This document shows, one piece after another, positions 1 to 9,784 of a stretch of 64,000 nt of DNA (its first letter is position 1; every line of letters starts with the position of its first letter). The position numbers and the translations under genes are program-made. The notes beneath the pieces were generated by a model. The model was not told where the DNA came from. It was given only the letters and a program-made list of their open reading frames with translations, and did not search any database. Source of the stretch: Endozoicomonas sp. GU-1 (GTDB lineage: Bacteria > Pseudomonadota > Gammaproteobacteria > Pseudomonadales > Endozoicomonadaceae); NCBI RefSeq assembly GCF_027366395.1, contig NZ_CP114771.1, forward strand, positions 4,402,001-4,466,000, read 5' to 3'.

Positions 1-444
1 ATGATGATCACCGGTCCATGGGCCTGGGCCAACCTGGAAAAGAGCAAGATCAACTACGGTGTTGCGCCACTGCCTTCTATCGACGGTAGTCCATCCCGTG
101 CGTTTGTAGGCGTCTGGGCTGCTGCTCTGAACAACGCTTCGCCAAACCAGGGTTTGGCTAAAGAGTTCATCGAGAACTATGTCCTCACCGAAGAAGGTCT
201 GACCACGCTGAACAACGACAAGCCACTGGGTGCCGTTGCTCACAAGGCGTACATGAAGAAGCTGGCGGCGGACCCACGCATCGAAGCCACTTACCAGAAC
301 GTCATGAATGGTCTGTTGATGCCTAACGTGCCGGAAATGGGCAAGTTCTGGTCGGCTACCCAGACTGCCCTGACCAATATCACCACCGGTCAGGAAACCG
401 TTGAAGTGGCACTGAACAACGCTGCCAAGCTGATTGCTAACTAA
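1..444 (+). CDS. malE: MalE, periplasmic maltose/maltodextrin-binding protein (3' part)
   Basis: This is the C-terminal 147 residues of the periplasmic binding protein that captures maltose and maltodextrins and delivers them to MalFGK2. The reading frame is open to the window edge, so the real start and signal peptide lie outside, and the ATG at base 1 is probably internal. The residues match the E. coli MalE C-lobe closely: GPWAW, YGVAPLP, a KEFIENYVLTEEGL stretch, NDKPLGAV and FWSATQTA. TAA stop at 442-444. It is first in the visible operon malE-F-G-K-Q-M, and a strong hairpin separates it from malF. Identity is very secure. Confidence 0.95.
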   Translation: MMITGPWAWANLEKSKINYGVAPLPSIDGSPSRAFVGVWAAALNNASPNQGLAKEFIENYVLTEEGLTTLNNDKPLGAVAHKAYMKKLAADPRIEATYQNVMNGLLMPNVPEMGKFWSATQTALTNITTGQETVEVALNNAAKLIAN

Positions 445-498
445 AAACTGCGAAACGGGGTGTAGCGCAGGCTTACATTGACGTGACCCGTTACATCT

Positions 499-523
499 GC
501 CGATCGTCGTTTTGACGATCGGC
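499..523 (+). promoter_or_regulatory. Intercistronic hairpin between malE and malF
   Basis: Perfect 10-bp inverted repeat GCCGATCGTC / GACGATCGGC with a GTTTT loop. No T-run follows, so it is not a typical intrinsic terminator. E. coli has REP hairpins at the same place, which protect malE mRNA from 3' decay and let the binding protein exceed MalF/G. The same role is inferred here. Confidence 0.6.
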
Positions 524-551
524 TCAAAACCCTCCCGGAGAGACAAACACC

Positions 552-2084
552 ATGACCATTCCCGCCAATGTCAGATCATTGTTGTCTGGCAACGGGCCAA
601 AGTGGGCGCTTGTTGCCCTGATTGATCTAGCCCTGCTTTATGTCATTGCCCTGCTCTATTTCCAGGGTGAAGTGCTTTTCCCATTAACCCTGCTGGTTCT
701 GGGCAGCCTGGGCACATGGATTTTTACCAGCAAGCGTGGTTACAGCTATCGCTACGTGTACCCATGTTTGCTGGGCATTATGATGTTTATCGTTTTTCCG
801 CTGGTGTACACCTTTAGCATTTCGTTCACCAATTACGGCTCTGCCAATATTCTGAGTCTTGAGCGGGTCAAAGAGATTCACCTGAACAAGCAGGTAAAAA
901 ACGGTGAACACACCTACACACTGGCGCTTTTTCAGCAAAACGATCAGTTTCAGTTACAGCTGACTGATAAAAACGACAAAAACAGTATGTATACCTCCGA
1001 CGCTTTCGTACTGAATGGTGATCCGGTAGAGGTTAATGCTCGCTCTGGAGCTGATGCAGAGGGTAACAAACTGTCCATGCGGGAGGTGGTCCAGCAACGC
1101 TCGGCGCTGGGATCAGTGGCTATTACCCTGACAGACGATACTCGCCTGGTGATGTCGTCCCTGCGTGAGTTTTCTGCCATGGCACCGCAGTATCGGGAAG
1201 AGGAAAACGACAGCCTGGTTGAGATAAACACCGGTAACGTCATACGCCCGGATATGACCACGGGGTTCTATGTGACCGACAGTGGTGAGCGGGTTGCCCC
1301 CGGTTTCTCTGTGTATGTGGGGGGAGAAAACTACGAACGTATGGTCAATGACAAAGGTATTCGTGAGCCGTTTTTCAAGATTTTTGTCTGGACCGTTGTC
1401 TTTTCTGCGGGCAGTGTTCTGTTCTGTCTGGTGATTGGTCTGTTGCTGGCTAACCTGATGCAGTGGGAACCACTGAAAGAGCGGGCGATTTACCGGGTGC
1501 TGCTGATCCTTCCCTATGCCGTGCCAGCGTTTATTTCCATTCTGATTTTCAAGGGCTTGTTTAACCAGAACTTCGGTGAGATCAATATGATCCTGGAAGG
1601 GCTGTTTGGCATCAGTCCTGAGTGGATGACTGACCCGACTTTTGCCAGAACCATGATTCTGATCGTCAACACCTGGCTGGGTTACCCCTATATGATGATC
1701 GTCTGTATGGGTCTGTTGAAAGCGATTCCGGACGATCTCTATGAAGCGTCTGCCATTGATGGTGCCAACCCGATCCATAACCTGTTGTATATAACACTGC
1801 CCAATATTGCCAAACCGCTGGCACCGATTCTGATTGCCAGCTTTGCCTTTAACTTCAATAACTTCGTGCTGATTGACCTGTTGACAGCGGGCGGCCCGAT
1901 GATGGCCGGAACGACAACGGAGGCAGGCTTCACGGATTTGCTGGTGAACTTCACCTTCCGTACGGCATTTGTCGCGGGTCAGGACTTTGGTCTGGCGTCT
2001 GCTATTGCCACGATGATCTTCCTGATCGTCGGATTTATCTCCTGGGTTAACCTCAGGGCCACCCGCAGTTCACAGGAGTATTGA
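552..2084 (+). CDS. malF: MalF, maltose ABC transporter permease
   Basis: Inner-membrane permease of the maltodextrin importer, pairing with MalG to form the channel on the MalK ATPase dimer. The 510 residues are close to E. coli MalF (514). Three N-terminal membrane segments are followed by the large periplasmic P2 domain (about residues 95-275), then the permease core. The cytoplasmic EAA loop that docks on MalK is visible near residues 395-417 (EASAIDGA then YITLP). ATG start with GGAG at 537-540. Its TGA stop lies 2 nt before the malG start, so translation is probably coupled. Confidence 0.96.
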   Translation: MTIPANVRSLLSGNGPKWALVALIDLALLYVIALLYFQGEVLFPLTLLVLGSLGTWIFTSKRGYSYRYVYPCLLGIMMFIVFPLVYTFSISFTNYGSANILSLERVKEIHLNKQVKNGEHTYTLALFQQNDQFQLQLTDKNDKNSMYTSDAFVLNGDPVEVNARSGADAEGNKLSMREVVQQRSALGSVAITLTDDTRLVMSSLREFSAMAPQYREEENDSLVEINTGNVIRPDMTTGFYVTDSGERVAPGFSVYVGGENYERMVNDKGIREPFFKIFVWTVVFSAGSVLFCLVIGLLLANLMQWEPLKERAIYRVLLILPYAVPAFISILIFKGLFNQNFGEINMILEGLFGISPEWMTDPTFARTMILIVNTWLGYPYMMIVCMGLLKAIPDDLYEASAIDGANPIHNLLYITLPNIAKPLAPILIASFAFNFNNFVLIDLLTAGGPMMAGTTTEAGFTDLLVNFTFRTAFVAGQDFGLASAIATMIFLIVGFISWVNLRATRSSQEY

Positions 2085-2086
2085 TC

Positions 2087-2977
2087 ATGGCGATGGTACA
2101 ACCACGAAACCTGCAATATCGGGTATGGGCAGCCCGGATCGTGATGATTCTGCTGCTCTGTCTGGTGATGTTTCCATTTTTGATGATTATTTCGGTGTCA
2201 TTCCGGACCGGTAACTTCGCGACCGGCAGTTTGATTCCGGATAACCCCAGCCTGGAACACTGGGCAATGGTGTTGGGTTTTGAGTACACCACTGCCGATG
2301 GCACGGTGATTAAGCCCACTTTCCCGGTACTGACCTGGCTGTGGAACTCCCTGAAAGTGAGCTTTACCACCTCGGTGCTGATCCTGATGCTGTCCACCAC
2401 CGGTGCTTATGCGTTTGCCCGGCTGCGTTTCCGTTTCAAGAACCACTTGCTCACCAGCATGATGATTCTGCAGATGTTCCCGGCGGTGCTGGCCCTGGTG
2501 GCTTTCCATGCCTTCTTTAATAAGTTGGGCGGTGTGGTGCCATGGCTGGGTTTGAATACTCACAGTGCCCTGGTGATGTCCTACCTGGGCGGTATCACCA
2601 TGCACATCTGGCTGATTAAAGGCTATTTCGAAAGTATTGATGTGGCCCTGGAAGAGTCGGCCTATATCGACGGTGCCACCCCCTGGCAGGCATTCAGGCA
2701 TATTTTGCTGCCACTGTCTGTACCTATTCTGGCGGTTGTATTTGTACTGTCGTTTATTGGGGTGATTGGTGAGTACCCGATTGCCTCTGTCCTGCTCCAG
2801 GGCGTTGACCAGCTGACCCTGGCCGTGGGTATGAAACAGTTCCTCTATGCCCAGAACTACCTCTGGGGTGATTTTGCCGCTGCCGCAATTTTGACTGGCA
2901 TGCCCATTACTGTCGTCTTCCTGATGGCCCAGCGTTATCTGGTCAATGGTCTGACGGCTGGCGGTGTGAAAGGTTAA
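2087..2977 (+). CDS. malG: MalG, maltose ABC transporter permease
   Basis: Second permease of MalEFGK2. The ATG at 2087 gives MAMVQPRN, matching the E. coli MalG start, and a length of 296 residues, the same as E. coli. CAGGAG ends about 9 nt upstream; the in-frame TTG at 2081 is less likely. Six membrane segments are expected. The EAA loop ([15 protein letters not shown]) and the C-terminus LTAGGVKG, which in E. coli reaches into the MalK interface, are both present. It follows malF by 2 nt and precedes malK by 40 nt. Confidence 0.96.
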   Translation: MAMVQPRNLQYRVWAARIVMILLLCLVMFPFLMIISVSFRTGNFATGSLIPDNPSLEHWAMVLGFEYTTADGTVIKPTFPVLTWLWNSLKVSFTTSVLILMLSTTGAYAFARLRFRFKNHLLTSMMILQMFPAVLALVAFHAFFNKLGGVVPWLGLNTHSALVMSYLGGITMHIWLIKGYFESIDVALEESAYIDGATPWQAFRHILLPLSVPILAVVFVLSFIGVIGEYPIASVLLQGVDQLTLAVGMKQFLYAQNYLWGDFAAAAILTGMPITVVFLMAQRYLVNGLTAGGVKG

Positions 2978-3017
2978 CGGATTTACCGTTTATAAAGGCT
3001 TAGACAAGAGAAAGACA

Positions 3018-4160
3018 ATGGCTGAAGTAAAGCTGACCCAACTGGACAAAAGCTACGACGGTGGCAAGACATTTGTTCTGAAGAACATCAATCTGCACAT
3101 TGACGATGGTGAATTTGTCGCCTTCGTTGGCCCTTCCGGTTGCGGTAAGTCCACGTTGTTGCGGATGATCTGTGGCCTGGAAGATATCTCTGGCGGTTTG
3201 TTAGAGCTGGACGGTGAGCGATCCAACGATATGCCGCCCAACGAGCGTCGTGTTGGTATGGTGTTCCAGTCTTATGCCCTCTATCCCCACATGACGGTGC
3301 GGGAAAATATGGAGTTTGGCCTGAAGCTGGCAAAAGCGGACAAGGCCGAGATCAATCGTCGTGTGGATGAAGCGGCCAGAATTTTGCAGCTGGAAAAGCT
3401 GTTGGATCGTAAGCCAAAGGCAATGTCCGGTGGTCAGCGCCAGCGGGTGGCGATTGGTCGCTCCATTGTGCAGGAGCCGAGGCTGTTTCTGTTTGATGAG
3501 CCGCTGTCCAACCTGGATGTTTCCCTGCGGGTACAGATGCGTCAGGAGTTGTCCCGTCTGCATAATAAGCTGAAGACAACGGCTATCTATGTAACCCACG
3601 ACCAGGTCGAGGCCATGACGCTGGCCGATCGTATCGTGGTACTCAGCCCGCTGGCAGACGGTGCTGAAAGCAATCTGGAGCAGGTGGGGGCACCGCTGGA
3701 ACTTTATCACAACCCGTGCAACCTGTTTGTGGCCAGCTTTATCGGGTCGCCGAAGATGAATTTCTTCCGTGCCACGATAGTGGAGCCCGGTCAGAAAGAG
3801 ACTAGAATCAAGCTGGAATGTGGTTCTGAGTTGCGTGTTTGCAACGACACCCGCAATGCCAAGTCTGGCGACAAGGTAACGCTGGGTATTCGGCCACAGG
3901 ACGTGCTCAATCATGAAGAGGCGGATGGTGCAGAAAACTGCATTACCGGCACGATTGAAACCATTGAACGCCTGGGTAATGAGTCATTTATCTACCTGAA
4001 CCATCCGGATATTCACGAAGCGTTTATTGCCCGGGTGGAAGACTCCCTGCGTCGTGAGTGCGGTGCCGAATTCCATGTGGGTGTTCCGGCGGAAAACTGT
4101 CATCTGTTTGATGCCAGTGGTGTCGCGTTTGCACGGACCAGGTCGCCAGTATTTGACTGA
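3018..4160 (+). CDS. malK: MalK, maltose ABC transporter ATPase
   Basis: ATPase that powers maltodextrin import, working as a cytoplasmic dimer. Visible motifs are Walker A GPSGCGKST (38-46), signature SGGQRQRVAIGRS (about 136), Walker B LFLFDEP (about 155-161), D-loop SNLD and the switch histidine in YVTHDQ. The C-terminal third is the regulatory OB-fold (TOBE) domain that in E. coli binds MalT and the glucose-PTS IIA protein. Length 380 residues against 371 in E. coli, with a short insertion around LSPLADGAESNLEQVG. Start ATG has AAGAGAAAG upstream. Confidence 0.96.
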   Translation: MAEVKLTQLDKSYDGGKTFVLKNINLHIDDGEFVAFVGPSGCGKSTLLRMICGLEDISGGLLELDGERSNDMPPNERRVGMVFQSYALYPHMTVRENMEFGLKLAKADKAEINRRVDEAARILQLEKLLDRKPKAMSGGQRQRVAIGRSIVQEPRLFLFDEPLSNLDVSLRVQMRQELSRLHNKLKTTAIYVTHDQVEAMTLADRIVVLSPLADGAESNLEQVGAPLELYHNPCNLFVASFIGSPKMNFFRATIVEPGQKETRIKLECGSELRVCNDTRNAKSGDKVTLGIRPQDVLNHEEADGAENCITGTIETIERLGNESFIYLNHPDIHEAFIARVEDSLRRECGAEFHVGVPAENCHLFDASGVAFARTRSPVFD

Positions 4161-4229
4161 TATTGCTGACAGCTGATTGGAAGACCGTTGGAACAACCTG
4201 CGTTCCATACGACAAATTTTGTGCAATCT

Positions 4230-4252
4230 CCGGCAACCTTCCAGGTTGCCGG
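4230..4252 (+). promoter_or_regulatory. Intercistronic hairpin between malK and malQ
   Basis: Perfect 10-bp inverted repeat CCGGCAACCT / AGGTTGCCGG with a 3-nt loop, ending 20 nt before malQ. No U-tract follows, so an mRNA-stability or processing element is more likely than a terminator. It parallels the malE-malF hairpin. Confidence 0.5.
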
Positions 4253-4272
4253 TCTACTTATGAAGAAACTCA

Positions 4273-6468
4273 ATGCTTGACCACCAATTAATCGACAGTC
4301 TGGGTGACCTGTGTGGCATGGCCAGCGGCTATAAGGACTGGGATGGTACTCCGGTAGCTATTAACACTGAGAACAAAACTCCCCTGCTGGCTGCCATGGG
4401 TTTTGACGTTAGCAGTAATGCGGCGCTGAAACAGGCGATAGCCACTGAACAGTTAAAGCTGTGGCAATCTCCTTTATCACCAGTGACGGTTGTACATCAG
4501 GGACAAAGCTTCTCTTTCGTACTGCGTTGCTCCAGGAGTAAACGTCCATCGTCTGTTGAAGTGCAGATAACTCTGGAAAACGGTGACCAGGTTACCCATC
4601 ATGCCGATCTGACTACGGCTGTTGTGTCCGAAACCGTGAAGCTGGAGCGCAAAGAGTATATTGCCCTTGAGGTTTCAATACCTGAATACCTGCCACTGGG
4701 TTATCACACGATGGCGGTTCAGGGGAAAGCGTTCACGGCAGAAGCCGGATTGATTGTGGTGCCGGACGTTTGTTATGAACCGGAAGCCATGAAACAGGGC
4801 GCTAAAATCTGGGGTTCCGGTATTCAGTTGTATACCGTTCGCTCTGAACGTAACTGGGGGATGGGTGATCTGACTGACCTGGGTGCGCTGGCTGCAGGTA
4901 TGGGTGAGCAGGGGGCTGATTTTGTTGGCCTGAATCCGGTGCATGCCCTGTACCCGTCCAATCCGCTGCACTGTTCGCCTTACAGCCCATCGACCCGTCT
5001 GTTTGATAATGTGCTGTACATTGATCCTGAACAAGTGGCGGAGTACACAGGCAGTGCATCAGCCCGGGAGATGGTTGCGCAACATCAGGGATTGATTGAT
5101 GAATTGCGCAGCACCGACCTTGTGGAATACGACAAGGTTGCACCATTTAAAATGTCGGTGTTGGAACTGTTGTTTAATGAGTTTGCCGAACAGCATCTGG
5201 GCAAGGGAACAGACCGGGATCAGGCGTTCACGGCTTTCTGTCAGTCAAGGGGCGCGCGGTTAGATCAGTTTGCCCTGTATGAAGCACTGTATGAGCATTT
5301 CCGGAAAACCGATATTAATAGCTGGGGATGGCGCTGCTGGCCAGAAGCGTACCAGACGCCAGACAGTAAAGAGGTCAGGGCTTTTGCCAAGACCAATCAG
5401 GCACGGATTACGTTCTTTAAATACCTGCAGTGGCAGATGGATGAACAGCTGCACGCAGCCCAGGAAAAAGCCAAAAACGCCGGTATGATGGTTGGCCTTT
5501 ACCGTGACCTGGCGGTGGGTGTAGACAGCAACGGTGCCGATGTCTGGACGGATCGTAATTTATTTGTTCTCGAAGCCAGCACCGGTGCGCCGCCCGATGG
5601 TTTGGGGCCTATGGGTCAGGATTGGGGTCTGCCACCGTTCAACCCGGTGGTCTTGAAAGAGGAACGTTATCAGCCTTTCGTTGAGCTGATCCGGAACAAT
5701 ATGCGTAACTGCGGTGCGTTGCGTATTGATCATGCCATGGGGCTGTTCCGTCTCTGGTGGTGCCCGAACGGCAACACAGACAACAAAGGTGCCCGTTATG
5801 GCTGTTACGTCCATTATCCGCTGCAGGATTTGCTGGGTATTATCAAACTGGAAAGTCATCGCCAACAGTGTCTGGTGTTTGGTGAAGACCTGGGTGTGGT
5901 ACCACAGGAAATCACCGACAGTCTGCCTCCGGCAAGAATGTACGGCAGTGTGATGGGGATCTTCCAGCAGGATAAGGATCGTTATACGGCACCCGACAAG
6001 TACCGTGAAAAAGCCCTGGCGATGCTGGTATGCCATGACACACCTACCATGAAAGGCTGGTGGGATGGCAAAGACATCGACCTGATGGAATCCCTGGGCT
6101 TTTTCTCTGAAGAACGTGCCGGCGCTGACCACGATGCCCGTGAACAGACCCGCAAGGCAGTGCTGAATACCCTGGCTGACCTCGGTGAATTACCAGAAGG
6201 CGTTGACCTTGAGGCAAACACGGCACCGGCATTCAGTCGTACCATCATGGAGAAATTCAGCTATTACCTGGCTTTGTCGGCTTCGCAAATCACCGGATTC
6301 CAGCTGGAAGATGTCATGATGATCGACTCTCCGGTGAATGTACCCGGTACCAGCAGTGAATATCCAAACTGGCGTCGTCGTCTGCCTCAGAGCATTTCTG
6401 CAATGCTGGCCAGCGAAGAGAATCAGCAGTTCTTTGCCAACCTGAGTGGCTGTCGTAAGGCGAAATAG
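4273..6468 (+). CDS. malQ: MalQ, 4-alpha-glucanotransferase (amylomaltase)
   Basis: Cytoplasmic GH77 enzyme that transfers 4-alpha-glucanosyl units between maltodextrins, releasing glucose and building longer chains. It has 731 residues (E. coli 694). Catalytic-region motifs are LRIDHAMG with the nucleophile Asp near residue 484, VFGEDLG with the acid/base Glu near 536, and CHDTPT near 586 for the third carboxylate. The N-terminal ~150 residues form the accessory domain typical of proteobacterial MalQ. It sits directly after the transporter genes; no malP (phosphorylase) is seen in the window. Confidence 0.94.
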   Translation: MLDHQLIDSLGDLCGMASGYKDWDGTPVAINTENKTPLLAAMGFDVSSNAALKQAIATEQLKLWQSPLSPVTVVHQGQSFSFVLRCSRSKRPSSVEVQITLENGDQVTHHADLTTAVVSETVKLERKEYIALEVSIPEYLPLGYHTMAVQGKAFTAEAGLIVVPDVCYEPEAMKQGAKIWGSGIQLYTVRSERNWGMGDLTDLGALAAGMGEQGADFVGLNPVHALYPSNPLHCSPYSPSTRLFDNVLYIDPEQVAEYTGSASAREMVAQHQGLIDELRSTDLVEYDKVAPFKMSVLELLFNEFAEQHLGKGTDRDQAFTAFCQSRGARLDQFALYEALYEHFRKTDINSWGWRCWPEAYQTPDSKEVRAFAKTNQARITFFKYLQWQMDEQLHAAQEKAKNAGMMVGLYRDLAVGVDSNGADVWTDRNLFVLEASTGAPPDGLGPMGQDWGLPPFNPVVLKEERYQPFVELIRNNMRNCGALRIDHAMGLFRLWWCPNGNTDNKGARYGCYVHYPLQDLLGIIKLESHRQQCLVFGEDLGVVPQEITDSLPPARMYGSVMGIFQQDKDRYTAPDKYREKALAMLVCHDTPTMKGWWDGKDIDLMESLGFFSEERAGADHDAREQTRKAVLNTLADLGELPEGVDLEANTAPAFSRTIMEKFSYYLALSASQITGFQLEDVMMIDSPVNVPGTSSEYPNWRRRLPQSISAMLASEENQQFFANLSGCRKAK

Positions 6469-6501
6469 CGTCTGACCATCGGTAACCTGTGTGTCGGTTT
6501 C

Positions 6502-6552
6502 AGGAGCCGACAACAGGCTCCTAGGCCTGAGTCTGTAATCGTTTACAGACTC
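6502..6552 (+). promoter_or_regulatory. Two hairpins between malQ and malM
   Basis: First hairpin AGGAGCC (6502-6508) / GGCTCCT (6516-6522). Second GAGTCTGTAA (6529-6538) / TTACAGACTC (6543-6552). Neither has a U-run. They may act as RNA-stability or weak termination elements between malQ and malM. Confidence 0.4.
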
Positions 6553-6611
6553 GCGCTCTGATGAATATCGATAGAATTGCAGGCAATTGATTTATCCCGT
6601 TGAGTAGTCCG

Positions 6612-7664
6612 ATGAAAAAAACAGCGCTCTGCCTGGCACTTGGCTTACTGGCTGGCTGTGCAACCCATGATTCTGCGATAGCCCCGACGACTAAAGAGCC
6701 TGTGGCTGTTTACCACTCTTTACCGACCCTGAATTATCAACCACTGCGGATATACGACGAAGCCATTCAGCAGACCATTGGGCTGACGGAACAGTCTGCA
6801 ACGCTGAAAACGATTAACAGCAATTCTGCAGTGATAGGCTGGCAGCTACCCGGATATGGTGCCTACCGGTTGAAAATCAGCAGTCAGATAAAACGTGGGA
6901 AATTTGGCCGGGAAGCTTCGGCGTTTATGCCGGAAGTACAACTGCTCGATAAGCATTACCAGGTGGTTAAAACCGTGCCTGTTACGGCTTTGGATTACCA
7001 GAAGCCGGGCCTGCTTGGTCAGGAGTATTTTTATCACAGCTTTGTGGTAGACAATCGTGACCCGCTGCTGACGCCAGTTGAATACATTGTCGTTTATATG
7101 AGTGATGATGGTCGCAACCATAAGCTTCAGGTTGTTGATATGGAGAAGGAGTATGCAAAGGCCCGGGGCTTTATGCCACCGGCTACCAAGGATGTGCTGG
7201 CGACGGCCAGTGATCATGGGGTTATTACCCTGGAAGCCATGTCACTGACCGAAGCGTATAGTGCCGGTTCTGCGCCAGGGCCTGCTTATACACCGCCGGT
7301 TCCTACAGGAAGGGAGGCTGAGGCAGCTGTTGGTTTCGAGACTATTGCTTTAAGTAAAGAGTATCGAGAGACCGTTTTTCAGTTGCTGGCCGATGGCAAG
7401 GTTCAGGAGGCTTTGGCGCTGCGGGAGAGTGCGGGTCAGATGCATGCTGATCTGCAGGAGGCATTTTCTGCGCTTTATAGACGTGAATCCGCAGGTAATG
7501 CCATTGAAAGCACCGCTTCAGACTCGCAGGAAATCTATAAACGTTTGTCCCATGCTTATCAGCAGCAGTTAATAATGCATTTGCAACAAGGTGAAACCCG
7601 GGCTGCCCTGAGGGTGATTGATCAGTCCAGAATGCTGCTCAGCCATATAGATGCGCTGTTCTGA
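6612..7664 (+). CDS. malM: MalM-like maltose operon lipoprotein
   Basis: Periplasmic protein of the MalM family, whose precise role is unknown even in E. coli. The ATG at 6612 gives MKKTALCLALGLLAGC, a lipoprotein signal with lipobox LAGC, so Cys16 is probably lipidated; an in-frame TTG at 6600 would lie before the signal. Matches to MalM include the middle motif around EKEYAKARGFMPP and an alpha-helical C-terminus with EALALRESA. E. coli MalM has an ordinary cleaved signal, so the lipobox is a difference. It is last in the mal operon; a repeat element follows. Confidence 0.8.
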   Translation: MKKTALCLALGLLAGCATHDSAIAPTTKEPVAVYHSLPTLNYQPLRIYDEAIQQTIGLTEQSATLKTINSNSAVIGWQLPGYGAYRLKISSQIKRGKFGREASAFMPEVQLLDKHYQVVKTVPVTALDYQKPGLLGQEYFYHSFVVDNRDPLLTPVEYIVVYMSDDGRNHKLQVVDMEKEYAKARGFMPPATKDVLATASDHGVITLEAMSLTEAYSAGSAPGPAYTPPVPTGREAEAAVGFETIALSKEYRETVFQLLADGKVQEALALRESAGQMHADLQEAFSALYRRESAGNAIESTASDSQEIYKRLSHAYQQQLIMHLQQGETRAALRVIDQSRMLLSHIDALF

Positions 7665-7691
7665 CAGTGATTCGAGCTACCAACTCGTTTT

Positions 7692-7885
7692 CTCGTTCCC
7701 GGGGAGGAGAGGGTGATGCTTAAGGCCTGAAAAGAAGGGAACCACAAAGGCACAAAGACACAAAGTTTTTTCTGGGCTTGCCGGGGCTACGCTCGGCAAT
7801 CAAAAAGGCTTTCTTAGTGTCTTCGTGTCTTTGTGGTTCAAGGCTTTTATACTTTTTGCAACATCCTCAGAACCTTGGGAACGAG
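7692..7885. repeat. MITE-like inverted repeat element, copy 1
   Basis: Outer arms CTCGTTCCC / GGGAACGAG and a strong inner palindrome running from ACCACAAAGGCACAAAGACA at about 7741 to its complement ending near 7839. No coding capacity. A close relative lies at 10039-10226, in the same position relative to the next F-box gene. Confidence 0.75.
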
Positions 7886-7908
7886 TTCAAAACAGTAGGC
7901 CATTGTCT

Positions 7909-9723
7909 TCAATCCTGCGTATCAGCATTTCTTATTTCCCAAACTTGTAGAGTGTAATTGGTCATATCACCTTCCCCGGTACGGCTCAAGACCACCACTT
8001 CATGCTCTGACATGGGATTGAAGCATGCTTTTATGATACCGTCTTGCTCGATCTTCCCCTTGAGTGACCAGTGCTTTTGATCGTTGAGCCCCAGGATTCC
8101 TACCATTGAAGAGTGACGAGTCAGCGCATGAAGACCCGACAGGCTAAAGTCGGTTGTGGCTGGGGTGTGCTCCCTGATGATGGTTTGAATTGACCATGTC
8201 CCTGCCTGGCTCTTCTCCCAGATACAAATTGTACCGGTCCCTCTCCAGTTGGTATAGCTGGTGGTCAGCAAGTGACTGTCAGACGGGCTGAATCGCGCCT
8301 GATACACTGCGCCATCGTGTTTGAGCCTTATTGCTGATTCAAGCCTTGACGCGGAACTCGACTCCGGCGAGAGACGCGGGTTCAGCGACCAGTCAGACCA
8401 ATTTTCCGGTCTGTGCCATAGCAGCAAATCCTCGCAAGGCATCGGACCACGAATTGCATCAGATATAGCGAACAGGTATTGACCGCTAGAGCTGAATTGC
8501 AGCGGAAAGAATGTCGGGAAGATCACCGTCTCTTGCCATTTCCCCGATGGATCCGGGCTGTGAATGGCAACCCGTCCGGGACTGCAGGGTTTGCGATCAA
8601 TGCACACCAGAAGCTGATCTGCCACTGGACTGAAGCGGGCATAACTACAATCCTCTGCTATTAATATTGAATGCTGTGCTGACCAGACTCCACAATCATC
8701 CAGAGATAAAATGGTTCTTTTATTCAGCGTGTGCAATGACAGATACCGCTCCGATGGGCTGAACTGAACTGTACCAATAAACCCTTCGGGGGAGAGGCCG
8801 GAAACCTTCATTTTCAGCCAATTATTATTATTTTCGTCCATGCACCAGAGGAGTACCTGATCGTCCTCATTACAGGTCACCATATATTTCCCGGAAGGGC
8901 TGAATTGGACCTTATGGATCGACGAAGTTTCCTTGCCGACTTCCTCCCAACAGCGGTTAGCAGACCGTAAGGTATTCACATAACCCTCACTGCAGCGGGT
9001 CAACAGGCGGTTCGTGCAAGCACTGAAATTTGCCCCGGTAATCACCCGGCTGCCGCTGTTATCGGGCCAATTGACGTGCTCTTCTGCCCATTGTCCCCGG
9101 TCATCCCTGGTCAGAATTCGGTGGTCATGCAAATAACGACCATAAAACAACAGATGACGACTGGACGGGCTGAGGCAAAAATCAAGAATAGCTTCGGTCT
9201 GATTATATGGTTCACCTGGATCACGCTGCGGGAGAGTGACTTTGTGTCGCGGAACCAGGCGGTAAGCCGGGCATGATTCCATCCTCCTCAGGGTGCCAAG
9301 GCATAGTAGTGCGGACATCTGCGGGAGGTCCTTTATTATCCTGTCCCTGAACGATGTCCCTCTGTTGTTGCGTGATTCACGAATGGCAAATGGATGAGAG
9401 TGCCGGGATTTTTTCTGCCACGGGGCGATTTTCCGGTACTGTTCTCGGAAGCGTTGCGGAAGTCGGGCAAAATAAGACAGTTCCTGAATATATTTGTGTT
9501 CCTTCACCACTTTCCGGAAAGTCTGGCAGGTTGCATTAACTTGCGGGATGTCATCGAATTCAAGGTAGTCAAAAATCATGACCAAAAGTTCAGGGGGGAA
9601 TTCAGTAATCCTTCTTTGCCACAAAGGCTGTTGTTGCGGAAATTGTTGTGGAAACTGTGGCTGCGGGCTTGCCTCCGGGAGCGCAATAGCGGAGCTGGGG
9701 GGGGGGCGTTTTAGCTGGCTCAT
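7909..9723 (-). CDS. F-box / WD40-like propeller protein 1 (start disturbed by a frameshift)
   Basis: Eukaryote-like protein. Residues 41-80 read as an F-box (EFPPELLVMIFDYLEFDD, then CQTFRKVV), the Skp1-binding motif of SCF ubiquitin ligases. The rest is a probable beta-propeller with recurrent FSPSGKYM / FSPSERYL / FSPSDSHL blade motifs and LW or IW strands. The 604 residues are highly similar to the next two genes. Those start MSDPL; here that start (9784, preceded by GGAG) is separated from this frame by one extra base in a 10-G run at 9697-9706, leaving ATG 9723 without a Shine-Dalgarno. An effector role is inferred. Confidence 0.8.
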   Translation of the reverse strand: MSQLKRPPPSSAIALPEASPQPQFPQQFPQQQPLWQRRITEFPPELLVMIFDYLEFDDIPQVNATCQTFRKVVKEHKYIQELSYFARLPQRFREQYRKIAPWQKKSRHSHPFAIRESRNNRGTSFRDRIIKDLPQMSALLCLGTLRRMESCPAYRLVPRHKVTLPQRDPGEPYNQTEAILDFCLSPSSRHLLFYGRYLHDHRILTRDDRGQWAEEHVNWPDNSGSRVITGANFSACTNRLLTRCSEGYVNTLRSANRCWEEVGKETSSIHKVQFSPSGKYMVTCNEDDQVLLWCMDENNNNWLKMKVSGLSPEGFIGTVQFSPSERYLSLHTLNKRTILSLDDCGVWSAQHSILIAEDCSYARFSPVADQLLVCIDRKPCSPGRVAIHSPDPSGKWQETVIFPTFFPLQFSSSGQYLFAISDAIRGPMPCEDLLLWHRPENWSDWSLNPRLSPESSSASRLESAIRLKHDGAVYQARFSPSDSHLLTTSYTNWRGTGTICIWEKSQAGTWSIQTIIREHTPATTDFSLSGLHALTRHSSMVGILGLNDQKHWSLKGKIEQDGIIKACFNPMSEHEVVVLSRTGEGDMTNYTLQVWEIRNADTQD

Positions 9724-9784
9724 TTACAGGCCAATCCGGTGCAATCGAAGTGCCGACAGTCCCCGGAAACAGAGGGTCGCTCAT
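9697..9784 (-). other. Out-of-frame original N-terminus and 10-nt G tract of F-box gene 1
   Basis: Reading leftward from ATG 9784, the peptide MSDPLFPGTVGTSIAP matches the N-termini of paralogues 2 and 3. The frame is lost at a run of ten G (plus strand, 9697-9706), where the paralogues have six G followed by TGT. One base separates the frames. Slippage-based phase variation, fixed inactivation and a homopolymer sequencing error all fit. Confidence 0.75.

Noticed and set aside
7739-7839. Possible CRISPR-like repeat near malM
   Set aside because: There is one palindrome per site with no regular spacers; it matches the MITE-like element at 10039-10226.
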